Assembly (NCBI GenBank): GCA_037074705.1
Contig: CM073590.1
Coordinates: 52,417,895 to 52,481,894 of the forward strand
Length of the DNA: 64,000 nucleotides
Reading direction: 5' to 3'
DNA from: Zhengitettix transpicula
Lineage: Eukaryota; Arthropoda; Insecta; Orthoptera; Tetrigidae
The translations under genes were made by a program, and so were the position numbers. Positions 22,143 to 33,264 of the stretch are shown here, piece after piece. Numbering within the stretch: position 1 is the first letter of the stretch; each line of letters begins with the position of its first letter. Under the pieces are notes generated by a model. That model was not told the origin of the DNA. It was given only the letters and a program-made list of their open reading frames with translations, and made no database searches.

Positions 22143-24185
22143 CATTACGCTGTTTTCTTTTTTGAATTCGGCCTTTATCTTTTGAAATGATTTTAAGTTT
22201 GTTACTATTTTTAAAAATTACCTTAAAAATGAAATTTGTTAAGAGCCTTTTATTTTAATTGTTCACTAATTTTACTATAATGTGACAATGCCATGAAATG
22301 TTTGAGTTTAGCTCGAACTTTTTATTATCATTATAATTTTTCTTGTTTTTTTACTTTATAGCACTTTATAAACACGTCAGACAGACTTCATAATCATAAA
22401 TATTAAAGTTGAAAAGTTCACCTTTCTTAAAAATTTTCATTTTTTTCGGTACTTGAAATCTGAAAATAGTAAAGCTTAAAGTAGAGGATTAAATATAAGA
22501 TTTTTTCATGATTAGACGTAAAATGTAAATCTTGTTGTGAATACGTAGGTTTCATTAAACCAATTAGTTTCAATAATACGATTTTCGTTAATAATCCAGA
22601 CATCTCAGAAACTAATTTTGTTATTATTTTCCAATTCGTAAATAAATGCTGACATTATGCTGACAAATAAAGAAATAATGGGGGAAATGAGTTTGTATTT
22701 TTGTTTTAATATCTGTTATTTGTCTTAAACTAAATTTTATTTTATATAATTAAAAATAGACGTAAAAGCTAAAATATTTAAGCATACATGAATAGTTGAA
22801 ACCAATGATAGGCAGCCAGAAATACCACGGCGAGTAGGATGCGTCGTAGTAGATGGTAGAACGCGGATGTTTATCTGGCTTATATGTTTAGGATTAATAG
22901 AAGTGTATTCCCAGTGTTACACTGAACTTTTTCACTCTAATCGATCGGGTGAGGAAATGAATAAGCAGAATCCATATATCTTCTTGACTTATCAAAAAAA
23001 AATTCTTTACTTACTAATAAACAAATAAAAAAATAATTTGGTTGAATGAAGTTTTAACATTTACAAATGGATTACAATTAAAATCGTTTGAGAGTTACTT
23101 ACTGCTCCAGAAATAATCACTTCAGGTTTTTTTTTGTAAATCGAAAAAAGAACCTGTCCGAGAAATTAAAACCTGTTTTTTGCTCAATATGGCGAATGGA
23201 AATTGTGTATTGCTAAAAACGTCTCCATATGATATTCATCATTTCATCGTAATCAGTCCAACCTATTTCTTTACGAAAACGAACAGAATCAACCTAACAT
23301 ACTTTTTGATTGTATCAGTTTATGATCACCCTAATGTATGAACCGTAAAGGTCAGTTAAATTTCTCGATTCGAAGCCACGTACAGTCAATACTATTTTAA
23401 TTTATTTAAATAGATGAGGAATTAATGAATTTTTATATTAAAAATATATAGGTTCAAATAACGCAGAAACTTTCTATTTACCATGACATAATCTAAACAG
23501 CAAGGAAATAGAGTTGAATTTCGAGTGGTACAGCTCGTAGTCAAGGTAAACTAAAAATTATGAGAACTGGGATATTAAAATAACCGTTTATTTTTCGATA
23601 CATATTGAGAAGAAAGATTCTAATATTCACAGAAACAATTATTTACTAGTTTCGCAGTGTATTTTAGATTTTTATATGCAGAAAAGAAACAAAATTTACA
23701 TATAACCCGAGTAAATATTTGGTGTCTTTAATAATATTTGGAAAAAACTTTCTGAAGACAATTTTTGAAACGTCATCCTTCCTTCAGGAATGCTTTTGGA
23801 ACACCAAATTTGCGATGTTGTAAGGAAACCGACTACGTAAGAAAGTTTGTTAAAAATATGAATTCGCAAGGTGCTCATCGAAAATAATATACACTTGTAT
23901 TTTCTGTTACAGTTCCCAGAAGAAAGCTTGAACTGTGTCGTACCTTTCAATAGTATTTTAGTAATAAATTTAGTGTCACCTATTCCACGATCGCCAATAT
24001 TATCTTTATCTCTTGTGACAATTACTATTTCGGTTTAGCTTCTTCTTGTGATGTACGAAATTCTACTTTCTGTGAAATGTCGCGCCGTTTAAGGTGTATT
24101 TGTCAGTCAGCAACATCATCCTTAGGCTCGTTTCACATTTACCCGACAATCGGCTAACATCAGATTGACTATAGAAAAGTTTAAA
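22143..24185. other. AT-rich interval, nothing recognised
   Basis: About 2 kb without coding frames above 84 codons and without repeats that I could match elsewhere in the window. 22810-22960 is locally less AT-rich with no motif identified. Confidence 0.45.
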
Positions 24186-24191
24186 AACATA

Positions 24192-25605
24192 TGAGACGTT
24201 TGACACTGTGGTCGATCACCCTGCAGCCGACAGACGGGCCGTTATCTAGGGAGTCAGGTTCTCCTACAGCACAGTCCGTGCTGTCGTCCAAGTTCGTCAG
24301 CCTAGAGCGTTTCACATCAACCCGGCCCGATTCGTCAAGTCTACATTTTTCCTGGTTCATCATAAGCTAGTTTCACACTTACTCGACAACAGTTTAAACT
24401 ACATTTTAGCCGTCCACTACTCCAAGCTAGCTCTCTTCTCATACAGCCGCATGTCGGCCCGATTTACCTTTAGGTTTTTGAATTATTTTCGTATGGGTAT
24501 TGAAAATTTCGATGATACTCTTAAACGAACAGCCACAACACATGATTCAGGGAATTTATTCACTTATACAAATGTTGCAAATCACAATCGCAAAAAATGT
24601 AAGTTAAATTTATCTGATATTTATTTATTATAATAAAATATATTTGCAAACGTCAGACGTAAAAGAAAACGTAGAATAAAAATTCAATTACCACTAATCA
24701 TTCCATCCCACCTTTCGGAGTTTTCAGATGGATTCTATAATTTTAAGAAAACAAATATCAAGATCCGACTGTTTAGTGGACGCTCAATGTCAATTCCTAA
24801 CAGAGTTTTAATTATCCCGTCTCGAGAGCTCTAAAATTTGTAGAATGTGAAAAAAAAGGAAGATTTTTCACAGAATTATAAACTAACATCCATAATTGAT
24901 ATTGTACAGTTTTACATAAATTTGTCCTTCAATGTGACGGCTAATTTGTCTATAACTGGGTTTAGAAGTACAACGAGAAGTGGATGAGTATGTGAGGAAT
25001 TTCAGAAAATAACGTAAGAAACGCGATGGTGATGCCTTGTGAACTCACGCGGACTCAGTATAATGGCATTAGTCTTACATTTAATATGTGGGAAAATTAA
25101 ACTGGCAAAATGTGTGGTTAATAAATAAATTTTTTGGAACTAACAGAATTTCCAAGTTGTTAAAATTAGTTTTAACAAAATCAATATAGGTATTCTATTG
25201 TACTCTCCATATTCCGCTCTTTCTTTATCATCCATATTTTGATATCCATTTCTTAATTCTCTGCAAACTTCTTCCAAAGAATTCTGTAATCAGTATTTAT
25301 GTAATTCTCGACTTTTGTCTCCCAAAACGAGTCGATCATGAATTAAATTTATAAGTAGTTGTACATCCTCCGTGATGATAATGGGAAAAATATAAGTACA
25401 AAAATATTTTACTTAAAGGACGATTATGATGAACCAGAAAAAATGTAGACTGGACGAATCGGGCCGGGTAGATGTGAAACGGTCCATAACTTAATCACCC
25501 TCTAGGTTGACGTACTAGGACGACAGCCGGGACTCTGCCGTAGACACCGCCCCTTTGCAGGGTGAACGACAACGACACCATGCCGGCCTTGTGTGAAAAG
25601 TCTCA
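24192..25605. mobile_element. nonautonomous DNA transposon with long inverted repeats
   Basis: The ends read TGAGACGTTTGACAC (24192, plus) and TGAGACTTTTCACAC (25605, minus), 13 of 15 identical. Similarity continues inward over about 180 bp, strongest in the block CACATCAACCCGGCCCGATT then CGTC (24307-24335; mirror at 25452-25482) and in the inner edge CTGGTTCATCATAA. Additional phrases GTTTCACATTTACCCGACAA (24129) and GTTTCACACTTACTCGACAA (24370) repeat the same theme. The interior of about 1.05 kb is AT-rich with only a 60-codon frame and no transposase. A clear target duplication was not found, so the superfamily is open. Confidence 0.6.
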
Positions 25606-25628
25606 TTATTGATGGATTGTTCGCCGCT

Positions 25629-26175
25629 GTACTTACATACATTGGCGACCTTGACAGAGCTAGGCGCGATACGACAGACCAGAGCCTTCAGTTAAAAAGT
25701 CTGGTAGTCGGGGTGAGCGAAAGCCCAGATGCTGCCTCGTTTTCGGGATAGCAGCTCAAGCTCACGGAATGAGGTTGGACTCGACGTGGCAGTGGTTTGC
25801 GTATCAAAGGCCATGAGGTGGTGCTAGCAAGTCGGGCAGGATAACTGTAACCCAATAGTGTGTGTTGGGGGGGACCAGGCTGGCAATTGAAGCCTCAAGC
25901 CCTTGGGGAAGGCACGTGGTCCTGGGGGCGCGATATCCAAGTGGGGTAACCGACCGCCTCTCTCCCGGAAACGGGAAGAATAACCCAGGTAATAGGAGCC
26001 ACTCTCACAGTCTCATAAAGAGAAGCATCCTAATTTTATAAAAATCATCAGTTATCCGCAATAAGCTCTTACTCCCTGTAAAGCCTAACGGCATGTACGG
26101 GGATGCGGTATGCCGGTAATACGGCATATGGGCGCGAAACGTGAAATCAACGAGCAACGTGTACTTACATACATT
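25629..26175. mobile_element. GC-rich 515-bp insert flanked by 16-bp direct repeats
   Basis: An identical 16-base repeat, TGTACTTACATACATT, lies at 25629-25644 and 26160-26175. Between them is a segment (25645-26159) clearly richer in G and C than its surroundings, with text such as GGGGTGAGCGAAAGCCC and CCTCTCTCCCGGAAACGGG. Repeats of this length are typical target-site duplications made by LINE machinery, so this reads as a SINE or as an internally deleted or 5'-region LINE copy. I found no A tail, no Pol III boxes and no coding frame, so the family is unknown. Confidence 0.6.
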
Positions 26176-26293
26176 TGAAGTACTGATTTTTCCTCCTGCG
26201 AGCAACTACACGAACACTGAGCTGCCATTTTACTCATCTTACGAAAATTTTCAATAACAAATTTTCTAGATTGGGAAAACATTTGTCAATATT

Positions 26294-26662
26294 TTATAAA
26301 TTGAGTCTTAAAAATTGCTGACATGTGTCTGCGAAGTTTTGTATAAAATGTTTCGACGTCGCTGATATGATGTCCTTGACTTGGAGTGACCGGAAGTGGC
26401 AGATGCCGTTGTTGTCTGACGGATGACAGCCATCTGTCCGGTGACAATGAGGCCGTATCCAGGTCTGAGGGGTGGAATGTCCGCTGATGGCTTGTTTGTA
26501 CTCTCGAGCATTGTGATTGAGCACCCATTGCCTTGTCTGAATAGAAGTGTTAGTTCCCATTAACATGCCGGCGCTCGCTAACCGATGCACTTGTTTGTAA
26601 AATATTTGTAATCGGTGCGAAATTAGTTCCATTATAGGTAAATGGTGTACAATTACTGTCAC
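26294..26662 (-). CDS. unrecognised 122-codon reading frame
   Basis: A minus-strand frame with moderate base composition that encodes a Q-, H- and S-rich protein without membrane segments or known motifs. A second frame (26286-26528, minus, 80 codons) overlaps almost all of it in another phase, which weakens the case for either. No splice-site or neighbouring exon argument could be built. I cannot assign a family; it may be part of an unrecognised transposon or chance. Confidence 0.2.
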   Translation of the reverse strand: MTVIVHHLPIMELISHRLQIFYKQVHRLASAGMLMGTNTSIQTRQWVLNHNAREYKQAISGHSTPQTWIRPHCHRTDGCHPSDNNGICHFRSLQVKDIISATSKHFIQNFADTCQQFLRLNL

Positions 26663-27130
26663 AAAAACGACAATGTGGTTAGTGATAAAGAAACGGGGAC
26701 AAGGGTCGGAATAGTAATTAAAGTTTCACTGGCACGGAGCACGCGGGCACAAAAAGTGAAGCTAACTAAAGGCTTATTACACGCCACGCTTGCTGAAGTG
26801 CTCTTCAATATTAGTTTCCTTTAATGAAATAGTTGAACTGACATTCAGCTAGCTATTAGGGAATGCAGGCTGCCTCTGGGGCGAATCACAATTTTTCCCT
26901 TGTGAATTGACTTCAGATCAAGTCGAATACAATAAATATGTTCAAATTAATTATAAATTTCGATTAAAATAAAGATAAATATCAGAAATTCCCGCAGCAC
27001 ATTTCGAATTGTCTTTCTTTTCCTCAGGTCAGTATAATAAAATTTCGTGATTATAGTATAGTATATATTCTTGAAGTTAATCATAAAACATATACATATA
27101 CTTATTTTCAAATTATACTCCGTTTGGTAT
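26663..27130. other. spacer, nothing recognised
   Basis: No repeat or coding signal apart from a 60-codon frame at 26642-26824 with no motif. Confidence 0.4.
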
Positions 27131-28108
27131 TGTAATGGCTAAAATAACATATAAATACCACAAATTTAAATCAACAATTATAATTTATTGAAACACAATT
27201 TACCATTACACAAATCTGATGAAATTTTATAAATCAAAACAATTTTATTTACCTATAATACATTTTAAATAATCGGACTCGGTACCCTCAGGGTCTTTAC
27301 TGGGTTGATAAGGAAACGGAACAAATTGTTACAATTAAACAAATACAGTTACAATAAATGAAAAACGAAATGAAACGAAATGAAATGATTGAAATGTTTG
27401 AAACTATTGAAACGAAATGAACGATATCTTTGAAACGAAATCTGACTTTTTACCCTTTATTAACAATTTACAATTATGAATTCAGAAAAATTCATAATTG
27501 TAAATTGTTAATAAAGGGTAAAAAGTCAGATTTCGTTTCAAAGATATCGTTCATTTCGATACTTACAAGCTCTCTGGTCCAAACACTCACTTCATACAGG
27601 CTTAAAAAGCACCAGGTTGCGCTCACATTCTGCTTTCACAGTCACCTCCTCTTGACGACGTTACACTCACGACGAATTCAAACACCTCTGCTGGCAGACA
27701 GACCTCCACGATGAAACTCCCACCGACTGTTGACGACTGATGTCCAACTAATTGATCTCTGCCGCCTAGCTTGGCCTAGCATTCTATGATCTCTCTTTTT
27801 TGCAAACTCCCAACTGTTCATAACAATTGTTTCGGCCACTTTAACTTGGCCCCGCCTCCGTCCCTGCGGACCTGCACCACCGCTCTCTCCCACTAATACG
27901 TCCGTCCCCCGTCCACACGAAATGATAAAGAAATTGCCTAAACTGTCCAACTGCCCTCTTATTTATTTCCTGGCTTTAGAATTTTCCCTTGTTTTTCACA
28001 GTTTTTTGCATTTCCACTTTCGCCAAACAAACACCATTTGTTGCCGTTCTCCCGCTCCGAGAACCACTCAATCAATTAAATTAAACGTTTCCTTTTAATA
28101 TAATTACA
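27131..28108 (-). repeat. LTR of the gypsy-type family (minus strand)
   Basis: On the minus strand the 3' end is ...TTTTAGCCATTACA at 27131, similar to the 3' region of the LTR at 21289. The shared U5 motif AACCCAGTAAAGACCCTGAG is at 27290-27310. The start is placed at TGTAATTATATTAA (28108), which gives TGTAAT/ATTACA ends, but this edge is less certain than the other LTRs. No primer-binding block of the usual form follows (ATACCAAACGGAG instead). It contains the large palindrome at 27413-27558. The frame at 27678-27950 is unrecognised. Confidence 0.5.
27413..27558. repeat. perfect palindrome, 70-bp arms, 6-nt loop
   Basis: Bases 27413-27482 are exactly complementary in reverse to 27489-27558, with the loop CAGAAA between them. 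No mismatch was found on reading every position. The left arm continues a GAAACGAAATGA-type repetitive stretch (27361-27420) that is not mirrored on the right. Confidence 0.9.
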
Positions 28109-28479
28109 TCGTCCAAACAACCTTCTGTCATTTATACCATTAGAATTCCGTCGTCCAGATGTTGCTCACAACCAATTAGCCCTAAGATCTGCAAAACGCC
28201 CCAATTATTAATCCTTCCCCTCTCTAAAAGTCACTTATCCGTCATTTTATCATTATTTTTTATATGTTCAAACCACTAAAGGATACCCGGTCTAAGTTCG
28301 TAAACAAATCTGACAAAAATAAGAACAGAATTCCTGTACTTCTGAGCTGGTTATTACAGTATATAACCAATGCATAATAATGATGAAATAACTAAACCTC
28401 AAGGTGTCTTAAAATAAGGACGAAACGACGGTACATTTAAATTTTCATTTGTAGATGTCCGATTTTCCATCGACTAGAT
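28109..28479. other. spacer, nothing recognised
   Basis: No repeats or coding frames noted. Confidence 0.4.
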
Positions 28480-28920
28480 TTTTTTTTGCGAAGAGATTGC
28501 TGAGAATAGAGGTACAGATGAGATGTACGTGACAGGTAAAAGACAGAAATATAGCAAGACGAATTAAGAAACAACAGAAATATGAGGAATAGAAAATTTG
28601 AAACAAAGAAGGGACCTGCAGAAAGCCTAAATAGCTATTTCTAGGACAGGGCTGAACCAAGTAGATCCAATATCCACTTAAGCGTACGAACATTGCATAT
28701 GCAATGAACATATTTATACCATGATGAAGAACACAGTTTCTTTACTTTTAGAAACTTTTGTTGACGTAAATCTCTTTACTATACTTTTCATTGTTTCACT
28801 TTTTCCATTCCTCTGATTTCTCTCGTTTCGCCATTCTTCTTGCAGCTATATCTTCATCTTTGACTTGACACGTGCATCTCATCTGTTCGTCTCTTCTCAA
28901 CTATCTCTTCGCAAAAATAC
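28480..28920. repeat. imperfect inverted repeat, ~120-bp arms
   Basis: The left arm (28480-28600) and right arm (28795-28920) are mirror copies with roughly 75-80% identity by eye. The outer part is TTTTTGCGAAGAGAT, followed by ACAGATGAGATG and ACGTG. The ~190-bp centre is unrelated. This could be a foldback element or two opposed copies of one repeat. The plus frame at 28931-29134 beyond it is unrecognised. Confidence 0.6.
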
Positions 28921-29436
28921 CATCTAGGCAATGGATAACCCGACATGTACTAATGACTTCACAGCGTTGCCACAAAATTTCAATTCCAAATTTAATTTTT
29001 CGTTAGTAAACAATTTTCTGAGTCAAGGTCACTTATTTACTTATAAACATTGCAATTTCCTAATCTACAAGCACCAAGAAAACTCGACATTTAATATTAA
29101 CACGTCGTTTCGTGAGTTGAATCCTATGTTTTAATAATAATTTCCATGTTCATAATTCTGTTGGGATTTTATAAAACCTTATATTCCTGGTTATCTCCGA
29201 TCTTAGATAATAGACATCCAGGATTGACCACGTATGATTCTGTTCAAACTAATGGAAACAAATAAAACGGGCGTTCATCGTGGGTACTTGTCTCTTAAAT
29301 TTTTCACAAATAATTCATCCCAAGCTATTTTCTGAAGCTATATTTATCGCCCATCACATTTGAATAAAGAGTAAACAACAATTCACCAATCATTCAAGCA
29401 GTTGCGCCATTATTTTCATTAATGGACTATAAATTA

Positions 29437-29710
29437 AACACATTTCAAGCACTTTCAAACGAATGAAATGAAACTGTCATGTAAAATACAAAAATTTATT
29501 TAATAAACAAAGGACTTGCCACAAAAACAAACAAAATTTTTATATAACAACTCCTATTTTTTTAATAAATTTTTGAAATTATTAAAAAAATAGGAGTTGT
29601 TAGTTAAAAATTTTGTTTGTTTTTATGCAAGTCCTTTGTTTATTAAATAAATTTTTGTATTTTACATGACAGTTTCATTTCATTCGTTTTAAAGTTCTTG
29701 AAATGTGTTC
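29437..29710. repeat. large near-perfect palindrome, ~130-bp arms
   Basis: From AACACATTTCAAG (29437) to CTTGAAATGTGTT (29709) the sequence reads nearly the same on both strands, centred at about 29573, with only a few mismatches and small length differences (for example GCCACAAAAAC against GCATAAAAAC). The sequence is very AT-rich. It fits a MITE or foldback element whose arms make up nearly the whole element. Confidence 0.85.
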
Positions 29711-29827
29711 AATAAATTAAGTTTCAAATTAATTTGCTGTAATATGACATAAATCCATAAATTAATATTAAAAACTACTATTAATGAATGTATAAAGAGT
29801 AGTCGGGTTTCCGATCGGGTAACGTGA

Positions 29828-29885
29828 TTTGAGCACAACGTTTCCATGGCTGACACCGCCTTCTTCGTCAAGTGAACGACGGAAA
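29828..29885 (-). repeat. Penelope-type hammerhead-like terminus
   Basis: Minus strand: TTGACGA (first base altered), AGAAGGC...GCCATG as a partial stem, then GGAAACGTTGTGC. This terminal type resembles, but is not the same as, the subfamily at 19485-19815. No reverse transcriptase is adjacent. Confidence 0.45.
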
Positions 29886-30350
29886 AAATTACGCTCTTTA
29901 TTAAACTATTAATGATATTATATTATAAGAATTTCCTGACTCATTGAACTCCATTGGAGTCCTGAAATTCAATAACGTATTTGGATTTCAACTCAATACT
30001 ATATTAGCAATGATAAATCGCTTTTATTCACACATTTCGTGGCACTAAATAATAATTCGCACATACAATAAATAGAGGAAAAGAAATTGGAAAATATGTA
30101 CAGTAGCGAAAAAAAGCAGAAGCGGTAGAAATAATGAAACATAATAAATACAATCAACGAACACAAAAAAGACAAGTAAAAATGGTTGTGTCTTTGAAAA
30201 AAAGCCTGAGAAACTAGCAAACTTTATCGTGTTCTCATGCGTTATATTGTTTGTGCGCTCGAAACAAGCATGGTTCACGTCGGCATTCACTCCGCTCCAA
30301 ACCCAGTTGATGCTCTTCATCCTGCCGTGTTTGTTCAGGAACGTGTGTAT
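29886..30350. other. AT-rich interval, nothing recognised
   Basis: The opposed frames here are rich in F, L, Y and S, as expected from random AT-rich DNA. Confidence 0.4.
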
Positions 30351-31460
30351 GTGTCAACTCTTGTCAGGGACCGAGTTAGACAGTGAGCCACCTCCCGGTC
30401 TTTCTGCTATCCCATGTGCCCGGTTGTGGAATTACTCTCGCCATCCGCCTCCGTCGCATCTCACGCCCAGCGCTGGCTGGTGTCATCATCACTTTCTTTC
30501 TGCTGCTCCTCGGCTGCCTACAGTTATGACCACCACATCGTCACGTACCCTACTAACCTTCTCATTTCGGGTCCCTATATTCACAGGCTATCAAAGGCGA
30601 CACAGGTCGCGTCCGAGAATGGATCCCTGAGCTGCTCCCACGCTGTTCGTCATCGGTGAAGTACTGTAGTTTGTGGCTCTGGATGTAGTCTTTCTTCTCT
30701 TCAGAAAAGTGTCCAGGTTATTGAATGGGTCTCGAAGGCCGACTATGGTGCTCTTCGAGTTGAATCATCCAAGTGACCTTACGCGAGTTAGAGAAGTTTG
30801 AATCACTTTACATCAATGTTGGAGAGATTTGTGGCAACTCAACAGGGAAGTTTCTGGAATTTAAGAGCATCTCGAATATCTTTCTTCTTTTGGACATGAA
30901 ACGCAAGGGATTGAATGATGTAATAAGCCTTCCACCAGCTTTCCATTTGTTGATAAGTACTAAACGAGATGAATACCCTGGGTTTAGAAAACTCCTGTTC
31001 TCAGGCAGTAATTGTACATCTTGAGCATCAGCTCCGGGCAAGAACTGGAGGAAATTTTGAGGACCTCTGATAGGATGTCTTCCTGAATTTTATTGTGTTG
31101 GTAGCAGAGTAATTGCATCTGCACGGAAAACAAGACAATTGTTCCCTGTCGTTGGTAGAGAACTAGTGTTGGGAGTACGGCGGGCGACGGAAGTTATTTC
31201 ATTGTGCTATGGCGGATTTTGACTTTAAGACTCCGTATGACCACAAAAAGAAATATATATATATATATATATATTATATGATGTGATTGATAACAAGACT
31301 TAACTAAAAAATAGTCTTATTTTTACTTCTTGAAATATAAAAGCGAATATTTGACAAACAGGAACTACGATCTGTTCTACGTGAACTGAATGCCGTGCTT
31401 CTTGAACTGAACTGCTCGAATACTTGAGCTGAACTGGATGCTAGATACATTGATCGCTGA
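30351..31460. other. GC-richer interval before integrase, unassigned
   Basis: Base composition rises clearly from about 30360, and frames of 133 and 81 codons run on the plus strand at 30229-30659, but I could not match them to gag, protease or polymerase. A (TA)n run lies at 31251-31275. The position upstream of the integrase relic suggests decayed retroelement sequence, which is inference. Confidence 0.3.
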
Positions 31461-31463
31461 CGG

Positions 31464-31800
31464 ATGCTTGCAGAGAAATTCGCAGGAGGGCGAACGATCG
31501 CTTATAGTTCACTGAAGTTCCACAGTGCCAATATAACGACACACCTTGACACTAGTGGGAGATTTCGCGACGTCGTAGGCCCGATTCTGGCGCATATGCA
31601 TGTTGACATCATTGGTCCGTTACCACCCGCTGGTATTTACAAGAGTTGACCGCGCCTAGGGGTGGACGGATGCTCTCGTACTGTAGTGAATTACGACTAA
31701 TCACGTGCCCAACGCCGTTCTGCATGGTGGATCTCCCGGTTTGACTGGCTAGAGAATGACAGGACACACTTCACCCGGTCTAACTATGCTCTTACTTGCG
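31464..31800 (+). pseudogene. gypsy-type integrase fragment (decayed)
   Basis: The plus frame contains ANITTHLDTSG followed by LAHMHVDIIGPLPPAG. This matches the end of the integrase zinc-finger linker and the start of the catalytic core in Ty3/gypsy integrases, where the first catalytic Asp lies in the H(V/I)D(I/L)(V/I)GPLP motif and is present here. After a stop at 31648 the same frame reads VDGCSRTV, and a little later WWISRFDW then THFTRSNYAL, corresponding to the VDRFSRWPE, GWISRFG and TDRG.QF.S.L positions; the second catalytic Asp region is degraded. Integrase inserts retroelement DNA into the host genome. No intact polymerase or LTR could be tied to it. Confidence 0.6.
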
Positions 31801-32200
31801 ATTAGCCAAAGATTGTAAATGAGTTGCCCACCTTCGTTATTGAATCGTTCATTGCTGAAGAGTCTGTTGCTATTTCCGTGCGCGCCCCAAGCTTCTTAGT
31901 TTATGTTTTTATACAAGTTCATAATGGTTTCATCGTTAGTGGCCTTGACGAGTCATTGTTGCATATTTTTGGGCGACGGAAATTTAGTTTGATCCAAACG
32001 TTCAAAGAGCCGTCTGAAGCAGACACAGACGTGCTACGTCTGGTTCAGAGGGCGATACGAGGTGACTTTGATACGACGCTGTCCGTCTGCCTCACTGCTG
32101 TCTTGAGCGTCTCGCTCTCTGATACGTGCTATAACCTCTTTGGTGATGCCAATATGGAGCTGCAATGGGGCAATCCTCTTTCTTGTATAGGGAATTGACT
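31801..32200 (+). other. unrecognised 124-codon frame after integrase relic
   Basis: A plus-strand frame from 31824 to 32198 with balanced composition. It follows the integrase fragment directly and could be the decayed integrase C-terminal part or unrelated. No motif was recognised. Confidence 0.25.
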
Positions 32201-33260
32201 TCTGTGTCACTAAGCTTCAGCTCAGACCTTCCGTTCGTCTTGATACCTTCAAGTGTAGTGTCTTCCGCCTCTTTTATAATAACAGTGCACGTGCGTTAAT
32301 TCTTCCGCTTCTGCTAATAGCATTCGTCTTCTTGGAGACCACTTGGATACACTGTGCCTACCATCACCACCAGTGCTGTTACTGTTTCTCCTACTATAAA
32401 TACTACTACTGCTGGTGCTTGTTGTTGAGAATACATAATCTCTTAAATTATAGTATATTTATTACTTACAGAACAACACTTTTTTGTAGAAGTAAAATAT
32501 ATTTCTATATATTTCACAAATTTCTTGTATTGTATTTCATTTAGATTGCATGAAGCTTAAAAGTCATCCATACTGACATTAGAGTTTTATTAAGTTGATA
32601 AGCACAATATAAATTCATTCCGTTATATAACATTTATACGGTAATATAATATTTATACGGTTGTTATTATTATTGCTATTTTTATAATTCTTATAAAGCA
32701 ATATACAGAAAATATTGAACATCCTATTTATTCTTCAATAATTAATTGCTCCGGATCCTAAAATTCGATTTAAATAATTAAGTGGAACAACGTACTGTAA
32801 TGAACACACTATTTCAAGTGGAAAAATGAGTGGAAATAAATATATGACGGAACAAGTAATAAAAACGGTACTAATTTTTAATGCTTGGAAATAAACAGAA
32901 ATCGCGACTCAGGATTCTTTAACGGGTATTTAGGTGAAAGAAAAAATTAATATTGCAACCATACAAGTAAGAAAAATATCAAACGGGGTATGTTTACAAC
33001 ACCGTTTTTCCACAAATGGAAAAAATGCGTGTCCAGGTGGAATCTCATGTGGGCTCCGATCCATTTAATTTAGATATATTACAAAAACTGTTTCGTCCCT
33101 TGAAAAATATAATAAATTGAAGTATCTGTAAAATTTGATATTATAATATATAATATTATAATAACATGATATGTAGCGGACCAAAATAAAAAACAGGGCA
33201 GTTGGGAATAGGTTTTTTTGCTAATCAAAAAATAAGAAGAATTATGTTTGAATATGAAAC
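32201..33260. other. AT-rich interval, nothing recognised
   Basis: A short repeated phrase TTATACGGT near 32636-32662 and no coding signal. Confidence 0.4.
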
Positions 33261-33264
33261 TATT

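Noticed and set aside
30229..30659. Overlapping 133- and 81-codon frames as a host exon
   Set aside because: Two phases are open at once in a GC-richer patch, no splice signals or known domains are seen, and an integrase relic lies just downstream.
31251..31275. (TA)n run as a regulatory element
   Set aside because: Plain microsatellite with no attached LTR, unlike the (AT)n runs at 21266 and 22121 that bracket an LTR.
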